A stretch of DNA of 64,000 nt, taken from positions 17,941,775 to 18,005,774 of the forward strand of contig OZ005689.1 of NCBI GenBank assembly GCA_963930775.1, in the 5' to 3' direction. The translations under genes and the position numbers were made by a program. Of this stretch, positions 33,151 to 44,499 are shown piece after piece. The stretch is from Cliona cf. orientalis (taxonomy: Eukaryota > Porifera > Demospongiae > Clionaida > Clionaidae). How positions within the stretch are numbered: position 1 is the stretch's first letter; each line of letters begins with the position of its first letter. The notes below the pieces were generated by a model. It was not told the origin of the DNA and ran no database searches. It saw only the letters and a program-made list of their open reading frames with translations.

Positions 33151-33692
33151 AAATCGAAAAGTAACCTGCTAAATAGCCGTTAAACTAAGCCTAGCTAAGT
33201 TTTTGCACAAAACGATCGTGCAGGGCTAGCAATCGTAACCACGCCTACTTAATAGGGCTGCAGTCAATGACACACCATAGCTGCCCTTGCCCTGGATTAG
33301 TAACTGCTTGAATAAGGCTGAAGTCAATAGTAGCCGCTGCTATTCAAATTATGAAGATAGCGTGGGTAACTTACCTCGGCACTCTTTCGCGTCTCAATGC
33401 GATACTGATACCGCAAATGTTGGCCCATCCCCCAATCTTAGCCTAGCACAAGATGCACCGCCCATGGGCCCTCTTTCGCGAGGGTACGGTATATTACCTG
33501 ACGTACATGTGCACAATGTAAAACCCTAACCCATCACAGAACCTACTACCGTGGCACCACTCCTATAGATGCTCACCTGTTCTTTCTTTGCCTCCTCAGC
33601 CTTCATCCTCTGTTTTCTACTTTTTCCAGATCAATGCGTAGCGACTCCTGATATTCACCGTCTTGTTCTCGTATCTTTTGAGATTCAAGAAT
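33151..33692. other. no supported gene between MITE-X copies
   Basis: Unique sequence. Short ORFs without motifs. Confidence 0.4.
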
Positions 33693-34068
33693 ATATGTGA
33701 CTGGATTTTGGAAATCCCTCCGTATAGGATTTTTTCAGAAAATTGAGTTGATGCATGGTTGAGAGCTAACCCGCATTCAAATCTTAGGGCAATCGCACGC
33801 TTCGTTGTTAAGATACAGCGCTTTGTTTGCGATCGCGCCACACCCCCAATAATCGAGATATTACGGTCTAAAGGCGTTGCTATGTACGCGTATGGCATTT
33901 CCGCATACTACGCATGACCCGGAAATCAATTAAATGGATCTGGGTGGAGCCGTTCGAAATGAACGTAAAGATCGAGCAAGAGTTGAATTTCGTTGTTGAC
34001 AACACCCCCAATAATCGAGAAATTACGGTCTAATGGCATTTTATTGTCTTATGGTCTAAAAATGCGCC
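33693..34068 (+). mobile_element. MITE-X copy 4 (3'-truncated)
   Basis: It begins atatgtgactggattttgga and carries the conserved ccacacccccaataatcgag block and the exon-like ATG at 33959. The similarity breaks after ttgttgacaac (~34002) and is followed by a second, duplicated piece of the cacccccaataatcgag block. Confidence 0.8.
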
Positions 34069-34745
34069 CATATGTGACCGGATTTGGGAAAACCCTCCGT
34101 ATGGGATCCGCGCGCGATTCGCGCAATACGTGTTTTTAGTAGCTCAGGTCAAAATTTGTCAAAGTCCAGATTTTGTCATATACATGTCGAACAACCCTTC
34201 TAACTGTTGCCGTCTTCTACGGCAGCTAGTCGTGCTATACGAAGGTGAAAATTAATAAGCCTTTATTTTGACCCACCTAGTCGGCACAGCCGCCGTACAC
34301 GGAGCCCATTGCCATGGATGCTAATTAGAATTCTCTACCTAGATACAGCTAGATTCATCGAACTACTGTACGTTCGCTCACCTTTTTAGCTTCTTGGGCA
34401 TCTAAGAACAATCGGCTGTCGTTATCAACAACGAAATTCAACTCTTGCTCGATCTTTACGTTCATTTCAAACGGCTCCGCCCTGGTCCATTTAATTGATT
34501 TCTAGGTCACGCGTAGTACGCGGAAACGCCATACGCATGCATAGCAACGCCTTTAGACCGTAATTTCTCGATTATTGGGGGTGTGGCGCGATCGCAAACA
34601 AAGTGCTGTATCTCAACAATGAAGTGCGCAATCGGCCTAAACTTGAACGCGGCTTAGCTCTATGCTAGAGCTTATGAACCATGCATCAAACTCCATTTTC
34701 TGAAAAAATCCCATACGGAGGGTTTTCCCAAATCTGGTCACATAC
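34069..34745 (-). mobile_element. MITE-X copy 5 (inverted, full length)
   Basis: The termini are catatgtgaccggatttggg at 34069 and cccaaatctggtcacata at 34745, an inverted pair. On the minus strand the exon-like frame starts at ATG 34465 (MNVKIEQELNFVVDNDSRL...) and ends in AAAAAG|GTGAGC. It lies back-to-back with copy 4. Confidence 0.87.
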
Positions 34746-35926
34746 TCGTGGCGAGCCTTAAGATTAGAAAAGTTACACAAGCTTAAGAGGGGTGTATATG
34801 TATACCGTAGTGCTAGACATTTTTGCGTGTATAAAACATTGTGATTCTTTAAATTTTCAGTATTTTTCTTAGCAATGCGAATTTTAATAATGCGAGTTTC
34901 TCCTGAGTCCAGGTAACATGCTAGCACCACTGGCAGTGACATGCACACCACGAAGCTTTCAGCCTGCCTTGCCAGTCTAAGTTCGCCATGCATGCATAGA
35001 CATGATTTTAAAGTTATCTGACTCACCGGCTAACTATTCTTCCTGTTCAGATCCAGCTTTGAAGTACACTCGCCTTGTGTTGAATGCTCTTGCATACTAA
35101 CGTGGGCGGGCACCAATTGGAATCAAATGCGTTGTTGAAATCATTGCGATATTAAATAATGCAATCACTCAGAAACTTGCATTTTTCGCATTAATTAATA
35201 GCACGCATTTATTTCTAGCACTACGGTACTCTGTCTCAACCTTAGCAGGCAAGTCACTAGAGTAAAATTGAAGAGTGGTGACGTGGTTATCATCAAAGGG
35301 TGTTTATGGTTTTGAAAAGCACATTAAATGAAAAATGACTTCTAAGAGCAGGACTGTGCTACTCTAGTGACTTCCCTGAAGATATAGACTATTACTCTAC
35401 ATCCCCAATAGGAATTTACTTCTGTGGGTATGAGATAATTATGGTGTATTCAATGAAACCTACGGTATAATCTAAGAGGTAATTATGAAAAAGAATTCAA
35501 TGGAGCCTTTCTGGGACCTGAAAATCAGTAAATATGTAGAGAACGTTATGTGTGTATCGACGCCACAGAGTTCCTTAGTTGAGAAGCTCAAACATTTAAT
35601 ACAGCACAACTGACACTGACACATACACTACGTAGTAGTCACAGCTTAAATAGAGAGGTGACAGATAGTAACAGCATTAGATCATTATACATAGATAATT
35701 AAAGTTCACAGATTGTTTTGATATCTATTCCTTTGACAAAGTACATTCGTCTATTCATTACATAAAATTAATAATAATTAGGGACCAAGTCCAAGGTTTC
35801 TACGCCTTCTAAGGGACCTGAAAGCCTGACGCTGTGGCATCCCGAGCACAGCAAGGTTGCTACTAAGGGCCTGAGGGTCTCTTACACAAGTGTAGAGACC
35901 ATTGGATGAGATCTCGAACTCATAGA
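34746..35926. other. no supported gene
   Basis: Intergenic or intronic AT-rich sequence. A 129-codon minus-strand ORF (35026-34637) largely overlaps MITE-X copy 5 and is not supported. Confidence 0.45.
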
Positions 35927-36240
35927 ATATGTGACCGTATTTGAGAAAAACCCTCCCTATGGAATTTTTTCTGAAAATGGAGTTTGATGTATGGTTGATA
36001 AGCTATGCCATAAAGCTAACCTGCGTTCAAGTATTGGGCTGATCGTGCGCTTCGTTGTGGAGATACAGCGCTTTGATTATGATCTCGCCACACCCCCAAT
36101 AATAGAGAAATTACAGTCTAATGGCGTTGCTATGCACGCGTATAACATTTCCGCATACTACGCGTGAACTGGAAATCAATTAAATGGCCCTGGGCGGGGC
36201 CGTTCGAAATGAACGTAAAGATTGAGCAAGGGTCAAATTT
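35927..36240 (+). mobile_element. MITE-X copy 6 (3'-truncated)
   Basis: It starts atatgtgaccgtatttgag and carries the conserved central blocks and the exon-like ATG at 36209 (MNVKIEQGSNF). It ends abruptly at about 36240. Confidence 0.82.
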
Positions 36241-36394
36241 CGCGAGAGTTCACGAAAATTTGGAGCTATATAATATGTAATTACAAACTGACTAAAACTA
36301 GCTAATGTTCTCAGTTTCAGTAGAGTCTAAGTCTAATAGTAAGTAGTGTTAGCTATGATGTAATGTGATGTCAGATTCTAAATAATATATCCTA

Positions 36395-36600
36395 GAGAGA
36401 GAGAGAGAGATAGAAGGGAAAGATTACGATGTATTTTGCTTACCGTTGCTTGATCCACGCAGCTGAGTACAAGGTTATGGTACACTCCGTGTACATGTAT
36501 TATATTATGTATAGCTGTGTGTGTGTGTATAATGGTGAGAGAGAGAGAGAGAGATGAGAAATAGATGGGTACAGAGGGAGGTACAATTAAAGACAGAGGG
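36395..36600. repeat. (GA)n microsatellites
   Basis: gagagagagagaga at ~36393-36411 and again at ~36537-36555, with (TG)n near 36520. No coding support. Confidence 0.8.
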
Positions 36601-38000
36601 TGGACGGGGGAAGGATGCTTACAAGTTCAGTACATAGCCAGCTACATACTGTATATAGGTCGCAGTACAAGGTCAAGACATAGCTACCTGTAGTAAAAAC
36701 CAAAGAGGCAGTAGTTAACTGAGTGTGGGATAAGAAACAGATGAGCAAGAGATAGAGAGGAGGTAGAGAGCCACTGAGGGTTTGGGGGGGTGGGATTGGG
36801 GGGTTGGGAGACAAGAAAGAGGACATGCCAGTGATACACTTTCTAATTACAGTGCCAAAAACACAATTGAGAATAATAATATAGGGAAGGAGTAAGTGAA
36901 ATATTAAGACCAATATCAGTATATGCATGCATGTTACACACTGGTTATTCAATAGCACATCCTCAAACAACTGTAGTACCTTAGAGGCCCTTTTAGTGAG
37001 ATCTACTTACAACTTACTCATCCTTGTTCTCATGCTGCTCATGAATAATATGATCAAGGTCTCCATGACCAATCATGGTGCTTGATTACCTTAAGGTGAC
37101 TATTTTTGGTGGGTACTAATGTTTGATATTTCTACTGATTGGTCTGAAAACACAAAAATCTTGTACCCTCTGACACTATCTGCATTTAGAGCATCAGTAT
37201 TTGTGACCCTGTATAGCTATACCATTTCCGTATATAAATTACCAAATAATATATTATTACCCCGCGCGCATGCGCAAGGGGTAAAGTAATCGGTCGTGTC
37301 GTCGTCGTTGTTGTTGTTGTCGTTGTTAGCAGAAAAATCGCCATATCTGGAGGTCTAGGCACCTGAGCAACTAGTAAGCACAATGAATCAGTTGAATTTG
37401 GCGAAAAACGGGCTTCAGTGTGCTTCGAATCGAGGGATATGGTCCACCAGCGTCACAAATGGTGCCTTTCTGTTAGCCTTCGTAACCACGCCTATCGACA
37501 GTGCCCACTCAATGCATTATGCATGCAGGCCTTGTGCTTTCTGCTCATGCGCATAACATTAAATATTATGTACTGGTAAAGGTCGTCAATAATGCTAGTG
37601 GCACACGTTTGGCTGGTAAGCTATCCACTGACTGGAATGCAAAGCCCCATCGATTCAGAATGTAAGATACCTGTATGTACCTAGTCTACATCTGGTGCAG
37701 AGAGAGAGTCAATGGTGTTTTGGCTGATATCACCAAGAGCCCTATAGCTATTAAAAAGGCCGAGGGCTCTCGAGGTCTATAAGCCTTTGGTACAACCAAG
37801 CAGCAACAAAAGCAGATCTATAGATTGCGCAATGTGCGTGCGGGGTATGTGCTCTATAGAGCTCTAGTTACTTTTAGTACTTGGTCCAAACTGTCTCCTA
37901 CCAAACCAAACATTCTCTTGGTAATTATAGCTAATCCATAATATGTGACTAGCATAAAAGATTTTCCATGCCGTTCCTATTACAACCAATATTATAACTT
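36601..38000. other. no supported gene; GTT/GTC trinucleotide tract at 37298-37328
   Basis: Purine-rich stretches give a spurious minus-strand ORF at 36970-36587. The repeat gtcgtcgttgttgttgttgtc near 37300 encodes the Thr-run ORF on the other strand. Confidence 0.5.
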
Positions 38001-38003
38001 CAG

Positions 38004-38056
38004 CCTATAGGCATAGATAATTTAGACTACATACTCTAAATTATCTATGCTATAGG
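38004..38056. repeat. strong hairpin (22 bp with one bulge)
   Basis: gcatagataatttaga (38011-38026) pairs perfectly with tctaaattatctatgc (38035-38050) across an 8-base loop. The stem extends through cctata/tatagg with a single-base bulge. Confidence 0.85.
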
Positions 38057-38659
38057 TGAAACTTATTTATCACTCACACGGAAGTTTTCTTGTCGAGGAG
38101 TTGGAGTGCACTGATCATAGGACAATATTAAATAGAGCGGTTGAGTGTAATGAATTATAGAGAAAAGAGCTCTTATCGTTCACGTGGTATAAGCAAAGAA
38201 TGCAGTTGCAATACACATGCTTGTAGTCTCGGTCCAAGCGTGTGGCAGGAACACAGTATAGGCAGTCTCAGCAACTCTGCTACTGCACTAGGCATCAACT
38301 TTATCACACAGGTTAGTTAATAATTTGTGGTACTTTCAAGTCTCCATATTGCCACTATTACCCATCATAAACAAAATGATTATGAATACATGCAGTTAAG
38401 GGAAACGATTTACATTTGAAACAGTAGGCCGCAGAAAATAAGTATTATTGACCAATCCCTCACTTATTTGCATTATAGAAACACTTATCACTTGGGCAAA
38501 GTACAATTAGTTCAGGCTCATAATATACACTACATGTACTTGGGGAGCTTGTTTGCTTACTCAGCACTTAGGCATCTCTATGATGAGGCTCTGAAAATGG
38601 CTAAGCCATACCCCACCTTATGAGAAAATTCAGTGTTTTTCACTATTGTGCACACACAC

Positions 38660-39500
38660 AATATAACATGCTCTGATCTAATCCCACTTAGTCCTACATG
38701 CATGCATGGCACCCCATGCAACCATGGACTCACCAACATGTTCACAATCAATTATAATCGGGTATCGGGCGACAGAGCAGGAAAAGTCTGCCACACAACA
38801 CAACAATATAACAACCACATTGACACGCTATCACATACAAACAGCTACATAAAGTGACTAGCTGCAATAAGCAGGGATGGGCCAATGAAAACATAATTGT
38901 GTACCAGACTGTACACAGTTTTAGGGTATACGGCCAACTATACCCATGGGAAAAAACCTCTCACACATAAAAAACACCTTTAAGGAAAAACTGTGAGAGA
39001 GGAGAAGCCCGGAAAGAAAAAGAATTACAACATCCCTGGTAACAAAAAAGGGGTGAGTTCTGTCCATTAGAGTGTAGATCTAGTCCGGTCAGGTGGATCC
39101 CTGCTCAGCTCTGTTCCGTCAATAAGTTGCAACTAGAGCTGCATGTGATACTCAAACAAACAGACATGGGGCAGTCAATGCACTGATATATAGCATCCAT
39201 GTACATACCTGGGAAAAACTGCTCTGCACTGCGAATAGGAGTCGCTGAGAGAGTGACTACTACTCAAAGCATCCACAAGCAACCCAGCGTCTCCACTGTG
39301 ACAACAAACAATTATCTCCCAGACACAATGCATGCATGCATACACAGAAACGATAAGAGAATATTTTCCTTCTAATTCACTGCGTTCAAACGACAGAAAA
39401 TATATCTCATCCAATCCCACTACATGCATTGCACCCCATGCAACCACTCACCAACGTGTTCACAATCAATTATAATTGGGTATCGGGCAATAGAGATGCA
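38660..39500. repeat. pair of ~110-bp direct repeats at the 3' edge of the DIRS-like element
   Basis: 38670-38780 and 39405-39500 share caatcccac, gcaccccatgcaaccan, ctcaccaac, gttcacaatcaattataat and gggtatcgggc. The second copy begins right at the tyrosine-recombinase stop. It could be part of the split direct repeats of DIRS/PAT-type elements. Confidence 0.7.
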
Positions 39501-40570
39501 AAGAAAGAGTCTTGGTCACAGGCCCACCAAATGTTGAGATACTGATAGCCAATCTTTAGTGAATCTTTCACATAACCAACTTTGGCGTTTTCACTGCGCC
39601 ACCTGCCGTGCCGTTTGAACATCCGGTCAGGCACTCCTGCATTTGCAGCTGCAGAGGCTCCTCCATAGTCCATAGCGTAGGCTGTGCAGGCCAAATCTTT
39701 TGGGATCTAAGCCTATTACAGACAGCTTTTCTAGGACCAATTCCCTCATTCTGGTGTAGCTGACACCACCTGACTCCCTGAGCTTCTGGCCATTCTTTGT
39801 GTTCACTATTGCTCTGAATAGGTATTTCTCACAAGCACCAGTAGCATTAGCCATGCGCATATAGCTTTCCAACATAACGACTGGGCATAGTGGTGAATCA
39901 GTACGCGCAATCACTACCCAGGCACCATCTCTGAGTTGGTCAGTCTTACTAGACTCGATAATATCTAGATATGTTCTTTACGCACGACGATATCCAATTC
40001 ACAGAGTTTAGCTAATTCATCAAATTGAAAAAAAAAATCCTGCAAAACCAAGCAGACAGGCACATAAAGTGCGAATGTCAGACAACGATGCATCCTACTG
40101 GCCAAATTTGGACACCAGCGTTGACAGAATCTCAGGCACAATAGGCTATTTCTTTACCGTAGGACATGCCAACTTTCTTTTAATACTAGCTAGGACCTAA
40201 ATAACCAATGGGTGGGACGTGGTATCCTCCACTGTTGCAATCTGGTTTACCCATGACAAAGCGTTCATGGCTTCAACAATAGGTGCACTAGCTTGTGTTT
40301 GGGCTAAAAAACTAAGGTATAAGCAAATATGGAGGGGTAGTGGCAGTAGAGTTGACTTTATCTCTGATTTTGTGCTAGCCCATTTCCTCCATCGATTGTA
40401 GGCACCAGAATACTTTTTGACAGTAGACACCGCTTTACCTTGGAGCACTTGGCTATAGCTAGGCAGAGATTGTGCAAGCTGTTGGAGCTCCAGATCCTCG
40501 ACAGAAGAGAGATCTGACCATAATCCATAATCCAGTTGAGAATACATCTGAACGTGAATGTGATTTGCGT
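39470..40570 (-). pseudogene. DIRS tyrosine recombinase
   Basis: The core-binding part (SYSQVLQGKAVSTVKKYSGA, YNRWRKWA) comes first. In shifted frames come ASLSDIRTLCACLLGFAGFF, where the catalytic Arg region is expected, then ARTDSPLCPVVMLESYMRMA, FGLHSLRYG (the HxxR box), and RHGRWRSENAKVGYVKDS near the C-terminus, which fits the His/Trp...Tyr end of tyrosine recombinases. At least three frame changes and stops. It would integrate the circular DIRS intermediate if intact (family knowledge). Confidence 0.8.
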
Positions 40571-40654
40571 ATAATAAGAAACACATGAATGAGCAATTCA
40601 TGTGTATGAGGGCAAATACAACAACCCCTATTAAGTCATGCTCCACATTCTACA

Positions 40655-41070
40655 GAGGAACACTCATAGGACCCACAAGTTCCCGCCCCACACAGCACAC
40701 ACACTGGACCCACAAGTCCACATTCCACATATCAGGACCCACAAGTCCACATTCCACATAGGAACACATACAGGACCCACAGGTACATATTCCTCATAGG
40801 AACACACAACAGGACCCACAAGTCCACATTCCTCATAGGAACTTACGTACAAGACCCACAAATCCCCGTTCCACATATATAGGAACACACATACAGGAAC
40901 ACAAGTCCACAATCCACATAGGGACACACGTGTAGGACCCACAAATCCACACTCTATCTACATAGGGACACACAAGTAGGTAAGACTCACAAGTCCACGT
41001 TCCATGCATAGGAACACTCAAGCCGGACCCACAAGTCCTATTCCCATACACAGGACCCACACGTCCACCT
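40655..41070. repeat. minisatellite, ~40-bp unit
   Basis: caggacccacaagtccac with attccacataggaacacac repeats about ten times with variation. The apparent 80-92 residue minus-strand ORFs rich in Gly, Pro, Val, Trp and Cys are by-products of the array. It sits inside the DIRS element between RNase H and recombinase. Confidence 0.9.
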
Positions 41071-41321
41071 TCACACAACAGACCGAAGTCAATGCAGCTA
41101 ACATTAGTCCATTAGTTAAAGAACCCCGGTGGTAGAGTCAAAACAATACATAAGTCTTAATGATTATACCATAGTAGCAACGTAAAATATTATATATTCA
41201 TAGTGGCCAGAACAGAGCACATTTATTACAATAGCCAGTGGCATTATACAGACAAAAGCCAGCATTAAATGATCTAACAGGTACAGCAAATCAAAGTAAC
41301 AAGCTAGCACCGAGTCAACAG

Positions 41322-41790
41322 CTAGCGAGTCTCCAATGTTGCTACCACATCGGCCAGGTAGAAATATACCATCAAAAACTGCAAACGATTGCCAGGCATG
41401 AAAAATGGAGCCAAATGATGCCCATCAGGACAGAGGAGAGGCCAGAATGCTGCTGACTTCCAAAGGGGCACAACTAAAGCTCCCCTTGCTTTGCAAGCCT
41501 CAGCATGCAATAGAGCATGCCCAACTAGATATAAAGGAGGCACCAGCCAATAAGTTTCACCACACCAATTCACTGTGAAAGTGTCGACAGCTTCAGTCCT
41601 AGGCACACAATATTTGCTATGAAAACGCAGTAGCTGGCAGTTATAATCCGAAGCAAAACAATCCACAGTGAAAGGACCCCAAGCTTTGCTCAAATACCGA
41701 AAAATTATTGGATTAACTTTCCAATCATCAAAATCTCTAAGGTTTCCACTCCTGGGAACCCAGTTCATCACTAGCTTGAGGTATGTTCCG
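41322..41790 (-). pseudogene. DIRS RNase H C-terminal region (downstream of the insertion)
   Basis: MNWVPRSGN, then DFDDWKVNPIIFRYLSKAWG, PFTVDCFASDYNCQLLRFHS and TEAVDTFTVNWCGETYWLVP followed by GALVVPLWKSAAFWPLL. These match the region that follows the RNase H fold in DIRS-like polyproteins. The short gap between SGN and DFDDW suggests a small deletion. The true frame starts at the foldback boundary (~41780). The apparent N-terminal residues come from the foldback arm. Confidence 0.75.
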
Positions 41791-42170
41791 AATCCAAATA
41801 TGGATGAAAATGACCCATTAAAAACATCCAAATATGGATAAAAATGGGCCACAGATAAACATCTTTATATGGATGATATTAATTTCATCCACAGTTGGAT
41901 GATTTTAATCATCACTATTTGGATGATATTGATGTACGTTTTAATTCATCCACAGTTGGATGATTTTTATCATCACTAGCTATTTGGATGATATTAGTTC
42001 ATGTTTAAACTCATCCATAGTTGGATATGATTTTGATCATCACTATTTGGATGATATTAGTTCATGTTTAAACTCATCCATAGTTGGATGATTTTGATCA
42101 TCACGATTTGGATGATATTGATGTATGTTTAAATTTCATCCACAGTTGGAAGATTTTGATCGTCAATAAA
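41790..42170. repeat. left arm of the foldback element (tandem ~60-bp units)
   Basis: About five units of catccacagttggatgattt and atcatcactatttggatgat, inverted relative to the right arm. Confidence 0.88.
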
Positions 42171-42361
42171 ATTATGATACAGGTAAGAATATACATAATA
42201 CGAATATATTATGTGGATATCTAACAGGTGTGGGTATGCAAATGCATACATCATGGTACAAACATAAAGTACTTAAATTTACTTGAGCTTTTTTGTCCAT
42301 ATTTGTTTTGGCGAGAAAGAGCTTCACATGAAACAAAATTGTCTGGCTTCATGTACGCGAG

Positions 42362-43649
42362 TTATCCTTTGATCCGTTGAAGACTGGCATCAGCTTGTTC
42401 ATTCACTTGGGAGTTTATGCTGCCAATTGATTGCGTTGCATACTTGTCCATTGAGTAGCCACTGGAGCAACCGATATGTCCACGCCAATGGAATCTGTCC
42501 ACAAAGAAATGTGTAACGTTCAGGGTCTTAGGCGCAAGCAAATTATTGAAGTTTGACCATGTTGCAGAGTAACTTTGTATTATTATAGCACCAGATACAG
42601 CACACAGTGAGAGACTGACTAGCACAGCCCTTACAATCACCTTAAATACCAATTACAAACCGTGATCATTTCCTATACAATAACTCAAGGACATAACTCC
42701 ACATGATAAATTAATATTCAAATATCTATATTTCCTACAAATGTCTGTCCTCGAAATGAGTTGGCTCGCGGTTTAGGGTATACTGGTGTAGCTTGCATGA
42801 ATTATCGTAAATTATTGTTGGAGGGGTTACAAAACGTGACAAAAAGATCTCGAAGGGATATCGCGGTGATCCATGCTGTTCCATAACTTTGAAACCACAG
42901 CAGACTCCATGTGGGTAGTAAATTGTGAAGATTCCTGGGGTTAGAGTCGGGTGATTTGATGAATACTTCCTGCATGCATGCATCGATGTCTTCTAATCCT
43001 TTGCTACGCTGGTCGGCAGAATAGCAGTGAGTTCCATGAATCTTTAGAAGATTGGGAAAAAAACCAAAGATTGTTCTCTGATGTCAGAGGTGGAAATAAA
43101 GGACGACTAACGGGAACTAAGGCAAGATCACACATCTTGGTAATGAGAGAACAGATATCACTTCGTATTTCTACATCGTAAGGCAAGTTTAGAAGAATAG
43201 ACGCTAAGATAGGAACTACATATTGAAGCAGTTTCAGTTCTACCTACTTGATACTGACACTGGCTGATATCCACTCCTGAGGCTACTAGCTGAACCACTT
43301 CAATAGCCTCCTCATTTCCAGTGATTTGAAATATGCCACATACAGGAGTGTTCAATGATAGCTCAAAGAAAAGTTCGTGATAGGGCTGTGGAGCTAGTCG
43401 GCGGGTACTTTGAGAAGGTAAGCGTCTAATAATCTGTGCAAGGGTATTTGCACCTTCTTTCTTCAAAAGTGACTGCAGCTGCTTGAGTTCTGAAGTTGTT
43501 AGATCTTTTGGACACCTAAAATTCTCAAGCTGTGAATAATGATCTGCAAATAATAGTTTTGTGGCTTCAAGATCTTCTCTTTTGATCGTGCAATTATGCT
43601 TTTTAGAGGGACGAAGAGTTATATTAGAGGTAGCCAGGAGCTTGTGCAT
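42362..43649 (-). pseudogene. KDZ-like transposase relic of the foldback element
   Basis: The pieces in order on the minus strand are: REDLEATKLLFADHYSQLEN and TTSELKQLQSLLKKEGANTL (43649-43158); YDVEIRSDICSLITKMCDL (43183-43004); SNHPTLTPGIFTIYYPHGVC, CGFKVMEQHGSPRYPFEIF and IIYDNSCKLHQYTLNRE (42983-42735); then FFVDRFHWRGHIGCSSGYSM and SINSQVNEQADASLQRI (to 42362). The spacing of an Asp/Cys block (YDNSCK), a His/Cys block (FHWRGHIGC) and NSQVNEQ resembles KDZ-type transposases (inference). Short introns or frame breaks separate the pieces. Confidence 0.55.
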
Positions 43650-43769
43650 GGAAAGTACTGCTTGTCAATGCTCGAGAAGCGTGGCAGTACATATGACTCA
43701 TAGACACATAATTTGATTATCAGATGCTATCGGGTAACCCAACCTTCTCTGTTATACTCATCCACGTTA

Positions 43770-44432
43770 AATAGTGTTATCGAAATCATCCAACTATGGA
43801 TGAACTTAAACATGAGTTCATATCCACAATTAGATGATTGAAATCATCGAATTGTGGATGAATTTAACCATACATCATATCATCCAAATAGTGATGATCG
43901 GAATCATCCAACAGTGGATGAATTTAAAGGTACATCAATATCATCCAAATGATCAAAATCATCCAACTGTGGATGAATATAAACATGAACTAATATCATC
44001 CAAATAGTGATGATTGAAATCATCCAACTGTGGATGAATTTAAAGGTACATCAACATAATCCAAATAATGATGATCAAAATCATCCTGGACCAACCGTGG
44101 ATAAATCTAAATATGAACCAATATCATCCAAATAGTGATGATCAAAATCATCCAACTGTGGATGAATTTAAATATGAACAAATATTATCCAAATAGTGAT
44201 GATCAAAATCATCCAACTGTGGATAAATTTAGCCAGTGCTGTCACTATATAGAGAAATATGTGCTAATATCATCCAAAAAGTGATGAAATGCATATCATT
44301 GCCATTGAAACATCCCATTGTGGATGATAATTTATGGGCCATTTTCATCATAAAATGGATGAAATTCAACTGTCAGTGATAATATCAAATAATGGATGCT
44401 TTTCTACGAGTCACTATCATCCATATTTGGAG
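43770..44432. repeat. right arm of the foldback element (tandem ~60-bp units)
   Basis: About nine degenerate units of gatgatcaaaatcatccaac, tgtggatgaatttaa and tatcatccaaatagt. Each unit is itself partly self-complementary (gatga...tcatc). Confidence 0.88.
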
Positions 44433-44447
44433 TTGGACTATACCTGC

Positions 44448-44490
44448 CAAACCCAAACCCAAACCCAAACCGAACCCAAACCCAAACGCA
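44448..44490. repeat. (CCCAAA)n, i.e. GGGTTT, short array
   Basis: About seven units of aaccca directly at the foldback/DIRS junction, one unit carrying a G (aaccga). This is a telomere-like hexamer variant with no coding role. It encodes the Gly/Trp/Phe/Val run seen in minus-strand frames. Confidence 0.85.
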
Positions 44491-44499
44491 CCATCTTGT

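Larger units (their letters stand above)
41779..44445 (-). mobile_element. foldback element with tandem-repeat arms inserted in the DIRS element
   Basis: Both ends share ggtat..tcc, then tccaaatatggatga (41792 and, inverted, ~44418-44432). The arms (41790-42170 and 43770-44430) are arrays of a ~60-bp unit with tcatccaactgtggatga and catccaaatagtgatgat, in opposite orientation. The centre (42362-43649) holds a minus-strand transposase relic. No target duplication is obvious. The DIRS RNase H is split exactly at these ends. Confidence 0.78.

Noticed and set aside
36587-36970. 127-codon minus-strand ORF with hydrophobic stretches
   Set aside because: Lies opposite purine-rich low-complexity DNA; no splice context or recognisable motif.
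37186-37383. Minus-strand ORF with a Thr run
   Set aside because: Encoded by the GTT/GTC trinucleotide tract; no other support.
40664-41078. Minus-strand ORFs rich in Gly/Pro/Trp/Cys resembling a repeat protein
   Set aside because: Simple translation of the ~40-bp minisatellite; both overlapping frames are equally open.
43770-44432. Regularly spaced repeats that could recall a CRISPR array
   Set aside because: Units are contiguous, degenerate and inverted in the other arm; there are no unique spacers or cas genes, and the genome is eukaryotic. It is a foldback arm.
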